This document shows, piece after piece, positions 44,523 through 52,704 of a DNA stretch of 64,000 nt (positions within the stretch are counted from its first letter, which is position 1; every line of letters starts with the position of its first letter). The notes under the pieces were generated by a model, which did no database searches, was not told the DNA's origin, and worked only from the letters and a program-made list of their open reading frames with translations. The position numbers were made by a program, and so were the translations under genes. The stretch is taken from positions 62,001-126,000 of the forward strand of contig JAEWCC010000015.1 in the NCBI GenBank assembly GCA_023390815.1, read 5' to 3'. The stretch comes from Bacillota bacterium (GTDB lineage: Bacteria > Bacillota > Clostridia > Christensenellales > SZUA-584).

Positions 44523-44570
44523 AAGGACGCGATGTCTGTGTTGGATGAATCAAAACCGCTGAATTCATAG
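44523..44570 (+). pseudogene. relic of an M29 aminopeptidase 3' end
   Basis: The bases AAGGACGCG are followed by codons for MSVLDESKPLNS and a stop, which match AAGGACGGA and MFVLEELKPLNP at the end of the intact aminopeptidase gene (42080-43183). Nine of twelve residues agree or are conservative, and AAACCGCTGAATYCATA is shared at DNA level. Nothing further upstream is similar, so only the tail of a second copy remains. Confidence 0.65.
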
Positions 44571-44614
44571 GAAGAGGTGTAGGAGCAAACACCGATTCTG
44601 CTTGAGAGGCTTTT

Positions 44615-44995
44615 ATGAAGACGCAACAATGGTCCCGGTCCGATTTGATCGATCAATATATTAAAAGCGGACATGTATGCTATGAAGCGACATTAAAAGG
44701 TGACTACCGCAGAAACAATCGTGAATACCGCACCATTATTAACGTTTTTAAATACTTAGAACATAATTTGCCTCTTGCAGAAGAAACACTGCCCTTATTG
44801 TTTAAAGACGAAAATGTAGTCGTGAAGACTAAAGCGGCGGCTCACTGCCTCGCATTAAAAATTCACATTCCGCAGGCCGAACAAGTTTTAAAAGATGTGG
44901 CCAACGACTCTAGTACCGGTATTTTCGGGTTTAACGCAGAGATGACACTAAAAGTATGGCACGAACAAGGATATCTGAAGGTATACCAGAAATGA
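44615..44995 (+). CDS. DUF2019 family protein
   Basis: A 126-residue protein, helical, with VVVKTKAAAHCLALKIHIPQ and FGFNAEMTLKVWHEQGYLKV, the characteristic C-terminal pattern of DUF2019, whose fold is HEAT-like and whose function is unknown. The gene is clearly AT-richer than the conserved genes around it, which suggests recent acquisition. GAGG lies before the ATG. It follows the aminopeptidase relic by 44 bases and may have replaced the body of that copy. Such proteins occur in polymorphic-toxin immunity settings, but no toxin gene is seen here. Confidence 0.75.
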   Translation: MKTQQWSRSDLIDQYIKSGHVCYEATLKGDYRRNNREYRTIINVFKYLEHNLPLAEETLPLLFKDENVVVKTKAAAHCLALKIHIPQAEQVLKDVANDSSTGIFGFNAEMTLKVWHEQGYLKVYQK

Positions 44996-45042
44996 GTTTT
45001 CGGACCTCTTTTACCCGTATGACCGTCGTGACGTTGGATAGA

Positions 45043-45222
45043 CGTAGAGGTGGCTGCCCTCAGCCACCCGTATCATCGTTGCTCTCAGAACGACATTTTT
45101 AACCCGGGATGCTGAGGGCGGTATCCCTACATAAATTTCAAGATCGCGACATTCCTGATGCGGCGTCCACAATATCCGCCCATTTGCGGCCTTTTCGGGA
45201 CGTGCAGGAGCCCGTCCCCTAC
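45043..45222. repeat. cluster of three GTAGGG-type hairpin repeats (copies 4-6)
   Basis: Copy 4 on plus: GTAGAGGTGGCTG with stem GGTGGCTG (45049-45056), loop CCCT, CAGCCACC (45061-45068). Copy 5 on minus: GTAGGGAT at 45130-45123 with stem GGGAT and ATCCC plus G-U pairs (45106-45127). Copy 6 on minus: GTAGGGGACG at 45222-45213, stem GGGACG (45197-45202) with CGTCCC (45213-45218). Copy 6 supplies the TAG that ends comF. The remaining sequence between DUF2019 and comF genes shows nothing else. Confidence 0.6.
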
Positions 45223-45878
45223 TTCACGTCCGTAAACCGTCCCTCTTTCTCTCTGGCCCGCGCGAACGTGAGCAGCGTTACGCTTTGCGCACCCGCCTGA
45301 AGGAGCGCTTGCGCGCAGGCGGCGGCTGTCGCGCCGGTGGTCAAAACGTCGTCAATCAGCAGCACGTGCCCGGAAAGCTTCGCTGTGGGCGCGAACGCGC
45401 CTTGCATGTTCTCCCTGCGCTGCTCCTTGGTGAGCTTCGTCTGCGTTTTCGTGTTGCGTGTGCGCTTTGCCCCTGCAACGAACGGCAATCCTAATGTCTC
45501 TGCAATCTGCCGGGCAAGCAGCTCCGCCTGATCAAAACCGCGCAAACCGCGGCGCTTGCTGTGCAGCGGCACAAAGCAGACCGCGTTAAAGCAGCCCATA
45601 TCTTTCGCCGCTTCCGCCATGCGTTCGCCCATGAAACGGCTGAGCCAGCGCTTGTCGCTGTATTTGTATCCGCGCACGAGCCGCGCGGCAATGCCGTCGT
45701 ACCAATAGAGCGAATGCGCGGGGATATCCAGCACTTCCGCGGGTCCCGCAGCCAGCGCGGCTAGCTCCGTGGCGCATTTGGGACAGATGCTGTTCACCGC
45801 GCCCTTCTCCACGCCGCAGCCCACGCATTTGGGGATATACGGAAAGAGGGTATCGAGCAATCGCGTCAGCGCGTTCAT
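45219..45878 (-). CDS. comF: ComF-family phosphoribosyltransferase-like protein
   Basis: A 219-residue protein of the ComF/GntX family, linked to DNA uptake in naturally competent bacteria but widespread elsewhere. An N-terminal zinc ribbon (CVGCGVEKGAVNSICPKC, four Cys) is followed by a phosphoribosyltransferase fold with the PRPP loop LLIDDVLTTGATAAACA near residue 175. Its ATG overlaps the stop of recD2 (ATGA), so the two are co-translated. Its last codons and stop fall in a GTAGGG repeat. Confidence 0.93.
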   Translation of the reverse strand: MNALTRLLDTLFPYIPKCVGCGVEKGAVNSICPKCATELAALAAGPAEVLDIPAHSLYWYDGIAARLVRGYKYSDKRWLSRFMGERMAEAAKDMGCFNAVCFVPLHSKRRGLRGFDQAELLARQIAETLGLPFVAGAKRTRNTKTQTKLTKEQRRENMQGAFAPTAKLSGHVLLIDDVLTTGATAAACAQALLQAGAQSVTLLTFARAREKEGRFTDVK

Positions 45879-48103
45879 CCCGATACCCCGAGAATCTCGC
45901 CGATTTCCTTAAGCTCGTGGTCGAGCGTCGTGTAGCGCCCGAGGATACGGTTGTTGGCCACCATCGCCTCCACGCTCTCCTTGCGGCCGATGATGACGAC
46001 CTTCTCCATGGCGCGCGTGAGCGCGGTATAGAGCAGATTGCGCGAGAGGAAGCGCCCGCCGCCCGAGAGCAGCGGCAATATCACGACGGGGAACTCGCTG
46101 CCCTGAGATTTGTGCACCGTCACCGCGTACGCGTGCTCGATCTGTTCCAGTTCCTGATAGGCGTACGTCGCGTCACGGTTGCCGTCAAAGCGGATCGTCA
46201 CTTCCTTCAAATCCGTGTCGATGGATACAATGCGGCCGAGGTCGCCGTTGAAAACGCCCGTTCCGCGGTTGTAAAGCTGCGTGCCGTCGATATAATACCA
46301 CTCCATGCCGTAATTGTTGCGCGTCTGCATCACCTTATCGCCCTCGCGGAACAACGTATCGCCTACCTGTACCTCCGGGCGTGATGCGAGCCGCGGATTT
46401 AACAGCTCGCGAATCTCCATGTTGAGGTTGTACACGCCGAGCAGCCCCTTTTTGACCGGGGACAGTATCTGTACGTGTTCGAGAATGTCGTAGTTTAAAA
46501 GCAGTTCGCCCTGCGTCAGCAGCTTTTTGATCCGCTCGATCACGGCTTCCGGCTCGGTCTCGGGCATGAACAGGAACTCGCCCGTTGTGTAAAGCTCCGG
46601 GTTTTCGCCGCGGTTGACGCGGTGCGCGTTTTCCACGATAGTGCCGCCTTCCTTCTGGCGGTAAAACCGGGTGAGATGCGACACCGGGAATATGCCGCTG
46701 CCGATGATATCGCGCAGCACGTTGCCCGGCCCCACGGAGGGCAGCTGGTCCGCGTCGCCCACGATTACGAGCCTTGTGCCGGGCGAAAGCGCCCGCAGCA
46801 GCGAGCGCATCAGAAATATGTCGATCATCGAGGCTTCATCCACGATCACCGCCTCGGCTTCGAGTGGGTTGTCCTCGTTGCGGATAAACCGGGCCTCGTT
46901 CTCGAAGTTCTCGTCCTCGCCTACGCCGTACTCGAGCAGCCGGTGGATGGTACTCGCAGCGCGGCCCGTGGACTGCTCGATGCGTTTTGCCGCGCGGCCG
47001 GTAGGCGCGCACAGCGCGGTCGTCACGCCGCTCTGCTCAAATATGGACATAATCGCCTTGATGATGGTGGTCTTACCCGTGCCGGGTCCGCCCGTAATCA
47101 CGACGATCTGCGCGGAAAGCGCCATCAGCACAGCGCGCTCCTGCTCCTCGGATAATTCGACGCCGCTGATGTAGCGCTCATACGCCGTCGCGGCGTCCCG
47201 GATGGGCACCCGCGGCGGGCATTTGGAGAGTAAATAGAGCCGCTGTGCGACATCCGTCTCGGTGATGTACGCCGCCATGTGGAACACAGCGGGCGTGTTG
47301 TTGACAAACTTCTGCGCAATCTGCTCGGCCAGGGTCATCGCGGAGACGCGTGATTCTACAAGGTCCTCGGAGACGCCCAGCATCAGCGCTGCGCGGCGGA
47401 TGAGTTCGTAGCGCGGTAGGCAGGTATGTCCGTCGTTCATCGCGGTCACCAGTTCATGCCGGATGCCCATGTCGATACGGTAGTCGGAGGTGGGCTCCAC
47501 GCCGATGCCCGACGCGATACGGTCCGCCCGCTCAAAGCCGATGCCGTAGATATCGTCAATCATGCGGTATGGGTTCTCGCGAATCAATGCCGCCGCCGCC
47601 GCACCGTAGCGTTCGAACGCGCGGAACGCTTGTTTTACCGAAAGGCCAAGGCTCTGCAGATCGATGATGACCTGCTTGACGCCGATATGGTCCAGAAAGC
47701 TCTCGTTGATGCTCTGGGCAAGCTTCTTGCTCACGCCCTTCACCCCGGCAAGCAGCTCCGGGCTGTTTTCGATCACGTCGAAGGTATCCTCGCCGAAGCG
47801 GTCCACAATACGCCCGGCCAGCCCCTCGCCCACGCCCTTGATCAGGCCGCTGCCGAGGAACAGCCGGATGGACTCCGCGGTGTTGGGCAGACGCGTCTCC
47901 ACCGAGGTCACGGAGAACTGCCGCCCGTACATGCGGTGTTCCGTCCACGCGCCGAAAAGACGCACAAACTCACCCTCGTGGATGTGCGGCATGCAACCCA
48001 CCGCGGTCGTCAGGTCGCTGTTAAAATCGACCTCCATCACCGTCCAGCCGTTTTCGTCGTTGCGGAACACGATCGAGAGTACCGTGCCTTCGATGCTCGT
48101 CAT
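45875..48103 (-). CDS. recD2: ATP-dependent RecD2-type DNA helicase
   Basis: A 742-residue 5'-3' superfamily 1B helicase of the RecD2/YrrC group, which works without RecBC in DNA repair. Order: an N-terminal OB-like domain (TVLSIVFRNDENGWTVMEVD), helix-hairpin-helix region (GVGEGLAGRIVDRFGEDTFD), P-loop ITGGPGTGKTTIIKAIM near residue 337, DEAS Walker B (VIVDEASMIDI), motif III (GDADQLPSVGPGNVLRD) and the C-terminal motif AVTVHKSQGSEFPVVILPL. I chose the ATG at 48103, preceded by GAGG; an ATG nine codons upstream lacks a site. Confidence 0.95.
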   Translation of the reverse strand: MTSIEGTVLSIVFRNDENGWTVMEVDFNSDLTTAVGCMPHIHEGEFVRLFGAWTEHRMYGRQFSVTSVETRLPNTAESIRLFLGSGLIKGVGEGLAGRIVDRFGEDTFDVIENSPELLAGVKGVSKKLAQSINESFLDHIGVKQVIIDLQSLGLSVKQAFRAFERYGAAAAALIRENPYRMIDDIYGIGFERADRIASGIGVEPTSDYRIDMGIRHELVTAMNDGHTCLPRYELIRRAALMLGVSEDLVESRVSAMTLAEQIAQKFVNNTPAVFHMAAYITETDVAQRLYLLSKCPPRVPIRDAATAYERYISGVELSEEQERAVLMALSAQIVVITGGPGTGKTTIIKAIMSIFEQSGVTTALCAPTGRAAKRIEQSTGRAASTIHRLLEYGVGEDENFENEARFIRNEDNPLEAEAVIVDEASMIDIFLMRSLLRALSPGTRLVIVGDADQLPSVGPGNVLRDIIGSGIFPVSHLTRFYRQKEGGTIVENAHRVNRGENPELYTTGEFLFMPETEPEAVIERIKKLLTQGELLLNYDILEHVQILSPVKKGLLGVYNLNMEIRELLNPRLASRPEVQVGDTLFREGDKVMQTRNNYGMEWYYIDGTQLYNRGTGVFNGDLGRIVSIDTDLKEVTIRFDGNRDATYAYQELEQIEHAYAVTVHKSQGSEFPVVILPLLSGGGRFLSRNLLYTALTRAMEKVVIIGRKESVEAMVANNRILGRYTTLDHELKEIGEILGVSG

Positions 48104-48175
48104 AAAAACCTCGCGCTCATTTGAGGTCATTGTACCATACGAACTAAAGTTTGTGTATATTCTGGCATAAAAAGA

Positions 48176-48192
48176 GACCCGTATACCGGGTC
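48176..48192 (-). terminator. terminator after the amber-split membrane protein pair
   Basis: On minus the stem GACCCG, loop GTATA, CGGGTC is followed by TCTTTTT. It lies between the pair and recD2. Confidence 0.75.
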
Positions 48193-48260
48193 GGACTCAC
48201 AATAATTATAGGTAGAGCCTTGGGCTCTGGTGTAACCCGGCTGGCTTAACGTCGTCGCAT

Positions 48261-48815
48261 TTATCCCAAACGGGCGGTTTTATCCACGATATTTACAATG
48301 TATTTACGGGTATCGCCGCCGTCGTTTTGAATCACGACCTTACACTCGTTTCCATTATATTTTCGGAAGATCGTTTGGTCAGGCGAACTGACTCGAATAG
48401 AGCTGATGTCCGGAGTCATTGTGATTCCGAGTTCTTTTTGGAGTATTGCCAGTATTTCGGGCAGGTCGGTCACAAGCTTCGGATTGACGGCAGGCCGTAT
48501 GATTTCGTTTTTTTCATAATATACGCTGATATCATCTTCATCCTGATATGAATAGAATGATAAGGTCGTATTCGGTTCGGGCAGCAGGTCGGGCGCATCC
48601 TGAAATATCAAAGAATAATACGAAGGCTCGTCGGACAGCAGCGCTTTCGTTCCTGTAAATTCAATATAGAACCCGGCCAACTCCGCCTCTTCGCAACGCT
48701 CTAATGTATATGCAATCGCACTATCGTACGCCTCATTGATCGTAACCGGTTTATCTAGGCTTAACGCCTCGCTCTCATGCAAATCCCAACCTATGAAAAG
48801 GATTGAACTAAACAA
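48261..48815 (-). CDS. extracytoplasmic-domain ORF lacking its own start, in frame with the upstream gene
   Basis: A reading frame of about 184 residues from the only near-by start codon, a TTG at 48815 that has no ribosome site. Reading upstream in the same frame, a hydrophobic helix of about 23 residues (VISGISFAAAAAILFSSILF) runs back to a TAG at 48855-48857, which is the stop of the preceding gene. The rest is a soluble domain (TINEAYDSAIAYTLERCEEA, then DLPEILAILQKELGITMTPD) with no family that I recognise. It is best seen as the C-terminal half of one gene broken by a single amber codon. Confidence 0.6.
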   Translation of the reverse strand: MFSSILFIGWDLHESEALSLDKPVTINEAYDSAIAYTLERCEEAELAGFYIEFTGTKALLSDEPSYYSLIFQDAPDLLPEPNTTLSFYSYQDEDDISVYYEKNEIIRPAVNPKLVTDLPEILAILQKELGITMTPDISSIRVSSPDQTIFRKYNGNECKVVIQNDGGDTRKYIVNIVDKTARLG

Positions 48816-48854
48816 AATCGCCGCCGCCGCCGCAAAGGAAATGCCGGAGATTAC

Positions 48855-49517
48855 CTAGTACAGCACAGTCGAGGACGTGTCGTCTTCAGATATGTAATCC
48901 AGTTCCTCCGCGCTTTTAAAATGCCAGAGGTACAAAGACAATGGAGACAGCAGCCAATAAAATACAGCGGACGCAAGCAGGATGATTATAGCGAGCCCTT
49001 CCCCCATCACTCCCCCTACACGGGATGCGGCAAAGCCGACTGCGTAAAAAAAGGTGCCTTCCGGATAAAACCTGCGCCGGTTTCGATAGTACTGACTTCC
49101 ATCCGCTTCTTCAATAAGGGATAGCAATCGAAATCTGTGCGGGATAAAAGCACAATTCAGGTATGCTGAAAACGGAGGCCTTGGCTTTTTGGATGCTTTT
49201 TCACACATATGATCCGAGACGAAATCGGAGTCAAGTTCCACATAACGCGCAAAAAAATATCGGATGGGTGCGATGATGATATACAGCGCTAACAATGCAA
49301 TCAGTGGAAGCAGTCCGAATGGCCTGCCATCCATGAGTGTCAAAATCAAAGCTGCCGGATAGCCAATTATCCAGATCAGCTTATAGGCCGTAGTTTTAAG
49401 AATCACCCAGCACTTCCCGTTTTTATCCGTGATGGGTTTTAATGATAACGAGTCGCCGATTATCTGACGGTAGAGATGAGTCCTGTATGTTTTGAAGCTG
49501 GGGCGACTCTGTTTCAT
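48855..49517 (-). CDS. membrane protein of unknown function ending at an in-frame amber
   Basis: A 220-residue protein with two hydrophobic helices near residues 50-90 and another pair near residues 155-205 (GLAIIILLASAVFYWLLSPL), ending DDTSSTVLY at TAG. GGGGGGAG stands just before the ATG. The frame stays open beyond the TAG for another 197 codons, beginning with a further hydrophobic helix. No family is recognised. Possible readings are a nonsense mutation, an assembly error, or stop-codon readthrough; the standard use of TAG elsewhere makes genome-wide reassignment unlikely. Confidence 0.7.
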   Translation of the reverse strand: MKQSRPSFKTYRTHLYRQIIGDSLSLKPITDKNGKCWVILKTTAYKLIWIIGYPAALILTLMDGRPFGLLPLIALLALYIIIAPIRYFFARYVELDSDFVSDHMCEKASKKPRPPFSAYLNCAFIPHRFRLLSLIEEADGSQYYRNRRRFYPEGTFFYAVGFAASRVGGVMGEGLAIIILLASAVFYWLLSPLSLYLWHFKSAEELDYISEDDTSSTVLY

Positions 49518-49634
49518 GGATCTCCCCCCGGGTGATTGATATATGAAATTATACCATGGATTTACATAAACGTATATATTAAAAGCAGACCAATATCTTT
49601 ATCCTCACCCTTCAGTATTAAGGCAAATGGGCAA

Positions 49635-49662
49635 CATGCTTCCCTCGTTTGAGGGAAGCATG
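49635..49662. other. perfect 12-base stem-loop
   Basis: CATGCTTCCCTC (49635-49646), loop GTTT, GAGGGAAGCATG (49651-49662). It lies about 90 bases after the ABC-2 permease stop. No T-run follows on either strand, so it may be an RNA-end or mRNA-stability element, or a weak terminator. The rest of the 235-base spacer (49518-49752) shows nothing further. Confidence 0.6.
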
Positions 49663-49752
49663 ATAGTCTTTATCGACCAAGCTTAAGGCGGATAAATGAG
49701 TCCACCCAATATTTAATTTTTCAATTCAAATGGCTGGATTTTATGACGCCTC

Positions 49753-50511
49753 TTATGCAATCTTTCGTTTAAAAGACCTCATCGCAAAGAACCATGCAAC
49801 AGCCATAATCCCAACACACCATGCAAGGGCAATCCATATTTCGTTGCCAACAGGCTCAGAGTTCAGCAGTGCGCGTACGGCTTCCACGATCGACGTTACG
49901 GGCTGATTCTCCGCAAAGGCGCGGACGGCAGCAGGCATCGTTTCGGTCGGGGCAAACGCGGAGCTGATAAAGGGCAGGAAGATCAGTGGGTACGAGAACG
50001 CGGTCGCACCTTCCATAGATTTTGCCGTGAGACCCGGCAGAACCGCAACCCAAGTCAGGGCGAGGGTGAACAGGGCGAGTATCCCCGTTACGGCAAGCCA
50101 GGAAAGGATTCCGGCGCCTGAGCGAAAGCCGATGATCAGGGCAATCAGGAAAATTACAACGACTGAAATCGCATTGGAAACCAGCGAGGTCAGCACATGC
50201 CCCCATAGTATTGACGAGCGTTTGATGGGCATGGAACTGAACCGTGCGAAAAGCCCTCCCTGTATATCCATAAACAGCCGTAAAGCGGTATAGGCGATGC
50301 CGCTGGCAATGGCCATCAGCAGGATACCCGGCAGCAGATAATTCACATAATTCAAGTTATCGGCCATACTCGTCTTGATTGCGCCGCCGAATACGTAAAC
50401 GAACAGCAGCATCATCATAATGGGGACAATCGCAACTGTAATAATGGTATCCGGGCTGCGCAGAATATGGCGCATGGAGCGTCCGAACAGTACGCCTGTC
50501 TTGTTTTTCAT
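49753..50511 (-). CDS. ABC-2 type transporter permease
   Basis: A 252-residue permease with six membrane helices, of the DrrB/ABC-2 type: HILRSPDTIITVAIVPIMMM at the start and LPGLTAKSMEGATAFSYPLI followed by FLPFISSAFAPTETMPAAVR near residue 180. This is a drug/antibiotic exporter type. The ATG follows GGAGG at the end of the ATPase gene. Together with the ATPase it forms an exporter in an operon led by PadR. Confidence 0.93.
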   Translation of the reverse strand: MKNKTGVLFGRSMRHILRSPDTIITVAIVPIMMMLLFVYVFGGAIKTSMADNLNYVNYLLPGILLMAIASGIAYTALRLFMDIQGGLFARFSSMPIKRSSILWGHVLTSLVSNAISVVVIFLIALIIGFRSGAGILSWLAVTGILALFTLALTWVAVLPGLTAKSMEGATAFSYPLIFLPFISSAFAPTETMPAAVRAFAENQPVTSIVEAVRALLNSEPVGNEIWIALAWCVGIMAVAWFFAMRSFKRKIA

Positions 50512-50512
50512 T

Positions 50513-51274
50513 TTAATTATCCTCCTTTTTACCGATGATCGCGAGGAATATTTCCTCTAACGTCGGCTGTTTTTCGATATATTCAACTTTCGCGGGCGGG
50601 AACAGCTTTTTCAGTTCTTCAAGCGTCCCGTTGGCAATGATTTTACCGCCATGCAGGATTGCAATCCTGTCGGCAAGCTGTTCCGCTTCCTCCAAATGCT
50701 GCGTCGTGAGCAGAATCGTTACACCGCTGCCCGCAAGCTCCTTGACGGTTTTCCAGACTTCAAGCCGCCCCTCCGGGTCAAGCCCCGTCGTCGGCTCGTC
50801 CAGGAAGATGACAGAGGGCATTCCGATCAGGCTCATCGCGATGTCGAGTCTGCGCGTCATGCCGCCGGAATACGTTCCCACCCGCCGGTCCGCTGCGTCG
50901 CGGAGTCCAAAGCGCTCAAGCAGGCTGTCAGCAACTTGGTGAGGATTAGAAACGCTGCGCAATTTGGCAATCAACAAAAGGTTTTCCCGCCCGGTGAGGA
51001 TACCGTCCACAGCGGCAAACTGCCCGGTGAGGCTGATCGACTGCCGCACATGGTCGGCCTTTGTTGCCACGTCAAAGCTGTTTACTGTGGCGGTGCCTCC
51101 GTCTGATTTAAGCAGCGTGGAGAGGATTTTGACAATCGTGGTCTTGCCCGCTCCGTTGCTGCCGAGCAGTGCGAAAATACTTCCTTTTTCCACTTCAAAA
51201 TCCACGCCCTTTAGGACATGAAGGTTTTTATACGACTTATTAAGACCTTTCACTTGAATTGCGGTTTCCGTCAT
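50513..51274 (-). CDS. ABC transporter ATP-binding protein (DrrA-like)
   Basis: A 253-residue ATPase. Walker A GSNGAGKTT lies near residue 38, the signature is YSGGMTRRLDIAMSLIG and Walker B IFLDEPTTGLDPEGR. Its C-terminal end, ANGTLEELKKLFPPAKVEYI, is like daunorubicin-resistance ATPases. It overlaps the preceding DUF1048 gene (ATGA) and lies two bases before the permease. Expected role: powering export of a toxic or signalling compound under PadR control. Confidence 0.94.
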   Translation of the reverse strand: MTETAIQVKGLNKSYKNLHVLKGVDFEVEKGSIFALLGSNGAGKTTIVKILSTLLKSDGGTATVNSFDVATKADHVRQSISLTGQFAAVDGILTGRENLLLIAKLRSVSNPHQVADSLLERFGLRDAADRRVGTYSGGMTRRLDIAMSLIGMPSVIFLDEPTTGLDPEGRLEVWKTVKELAGSGVTILLTTQHLEEAEQLADRIAILHGGKIIANGTLEELKKLFPPAKVEYIEKQPTLEEIFLAIIGKKEDN

Positions 51275-51642
51275 TTCGTGCCTTTCTCCTTTCCGAATTT
51301 GTTCATAATGTCGCGGTTAAGCTTCTCACGCCAGTCTTCCGTGTATGTCCTGGCGCTGCGCAAAAGTTCGTCGCAGAACGCGGCTACATCCTGGCCGGTA
51401 ATCTCCAAAACGTGTTTGCCCTCCACCGCGCCGGCCTCAAACAGCTCTATCAGGTCATAGTGGATCTTCAACATGTCATAACCGGCCCCCGCCGCGAACA
51501 TCCACATATGCCCCTGAATTTTCCTAAATACGTACTGATAGTCCTTTGGCAGAGCCTTCACCCTTGCCATCTGCTGCTTGTACTCGCGCTTGCCCTCAAT
51601 TATCTTTTTGATATTGAAGTAATTATCGAAAAACTCAGACAT
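51271..51642 (-). CDS. DUF1048 protein, third of three
   Basis: A 123-residue helical protein of the DUF1048 family. Core: MARVKALPKDYQYVFRKIQG, then GAVEGKHVLEITGQDVAAFC and a C-terminal WREKLNRDIM. Such proteins usually occur between PadR regulators and ABC transporters; their function is unknown. Its stop overlaps the start of the ATPase. AGGAGGAGA precedes the ATG. Confidence 0.88.
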   Translation of the reverse strand: MSEFFDNYFNIKKIIEGKREYKQQMARVKALPKDYQYVFRKIQGHMWMFAAGAGYDMLKIHYDLIELFEAGAVEGKHVLEITGQDVAAFCDELLRSARTYTEDWREKLNRDIMNKFGKEKGTK

Positions 51643-51654
51643 TGATTTCTCCTC

Positions 51655-52008
51655 CTATTCCTTTGTTTTATCCGTATCCTTTTTCATAGCCTTGCTGACT
51701 TCCCGGTTAACCGATTCCTGATAGATATCTGCATAAGTCTTTGAATCTTTAATCAGATCGTCGCAGAAAGCCGCGACATTGCTGCCTGTCACTTCGAGCA
51801 CACCTTTCCCCAAGGCCGCGCCCTCTTCAAAAAGGTCGACAATTCCCGAGAGCAAGCTCGTCCCTTCGGTCAGCTCCACAGGTCCTACCTTAAAGAGGTA
51901 TTTTTGAATCTCTTTATAAACCAACTGATATTCCTGCGGAAGGGCTTTAACGCGTGCCATGTGCGCCCGCCACTCTTTTTTACCTTCAATGATATCTTGT
52001 ATTCTCAT
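51655..52008 (-). CDS. DUF1048 protein, second of three
   Basis: A 117-residue paralogue: MARVKALPQEYQLVYKEIQK, then GAALGKGVLEVTGSNVAAFC, ending in a Lys/Asp-rich tail. It is close to the third copy, with the same MARVKALP and LE.TG..VAAFCD blocks. GGAGG precedes the ATG. No membrane segment is present. Confidence 0.88.
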   Translation of the reverse strand: MRIQDIIEGKKEWRAHMARVKALPQEYQLVYKEIQKYLFKVGPVELTEGTSLLSGIVDLFEEGAALGKGVLEVTGSNVAAFCDDLIKDSKTYADIYQESVNREVSKAMKKDTDKTKE

Positions 52009-52017
52009 AGAGACCTC

Positions 52018-52365
52018 CTATTTACCTAACTTTTTAGCGATTGCATTGTTGAGCTGTGCCCGCCACTTGTCTCTGAAGGAGTTTGCCCCTTCCTCACCGG
52101 CCAGCGCTGAGCAGAAGCCTTTGATATCGTCACCCAAAACTTCCTTTGCACTCTGACCATCCGCCGCCGTTTCTTCCAGCAGACCAAGCACACCATCCAG
52201 AATTGGCATGAGGTTGCGGCCTGTAAAATCGGTATGCGGCCAAAGATTCGCTTTAATTTCCTCCCATGCCGCTTGATAATCGGCAGGCATCCGTTTGGCT
52301 CGCGACTCAAAAGCTTTCAATTCTTTGGTCATGTCGCTGCCTGTGATCCTTTCCCAGAAATTCAT
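52018..52365 (-). CDS. DUF1048 protein, first of three
   Basis: A 115-residue paralogue, the most diverged of the three: FESRAKRMPADYQAAWEEIK, then ADGQSAKEVLGDDIKGFCSAL and WRAQLNNAIAKKLGK. It follows the PadR stop directly. The start MNFWERITGSDMTKELKAFE is as in typical single-copy DUF1048 proteins, so this may be the ancestral form. AAGGAG precedes the ATG. Confidence 0.88.
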   Translation of the reverse strand: MNFWERITGSDMTKELKAFESRAKRMPADYQAAWEEIKANLWPHTDFTGRNLMPILDGVLGLLEETAADGQSAKEVLGDDIKGFCSALAGEEGANSFRDKWRAQLNNAIAKKLGK

Positions 52366-52692
52366 TTATTTTATCTCCTTTAACTCGTTAATTTTAGTGG
52401 ATACGAATTCCCATCTTGCCCAGAACTTTTGCAGTTCTTCACGCCCCGCATCGTTAAGCGCGAAAAACTTTCTCGGCGGTCCCATGTCCGACGGCTTTTT
52501 TTCTATGTCCACAAGCTTATTTTTCTCGAGTCGCACCAAAATGGTGTAAACAGTTCCTTCAACCACATCGGTGAAGCCGAGGGCATTCAGACGCCGTGTA
52601 ATTTCGTAGCCGTAGGTCTCCTTGCGGCTGATGATTTCGAGAACGCAGCCCTCCAGCACGCCTTTAAGCATCTCCGTCAAATCTTCCAACAT
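52366..52692 (-). CDS. PadR-family regulator of the DUF1048/ABC operon
   Basis: A 108-residue winged-helix repressor: LKGVLEGCVLEIISRKETYGYEITRRL, quoted here in part (CVLEIISRKETYGYEITRRL), then VVEGTVYTILVRLEKNKLVD and GPPRKFFALNDAGREELQKF. PadR proteins control drug exporters and often sense the drug itself. AGGTG lies just before the ATG at 52692. As first gene of the operon it probably regulates itself, the three DUF1048 genes and the exporter. Confidence 0.93.
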   Translation of the reverse strand: MLEDLTEMLKGVLEGCVLEIISRKETYGYEITRRLNALGFTDVVEGTVYTILVRLEKNKLVDIEKKPSDMGPPRKFFALNDAGREELQKFWARWEFVSTKINELKEIK

Positions 52693-52704
52693 AATCACCT
52701 CTGC

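Noticed and set aside
45917..46384. Plus-strand frames opposite recD2
   Set aside because: They lie within the conserved helicase region and show only the reverse-strand composition bias.
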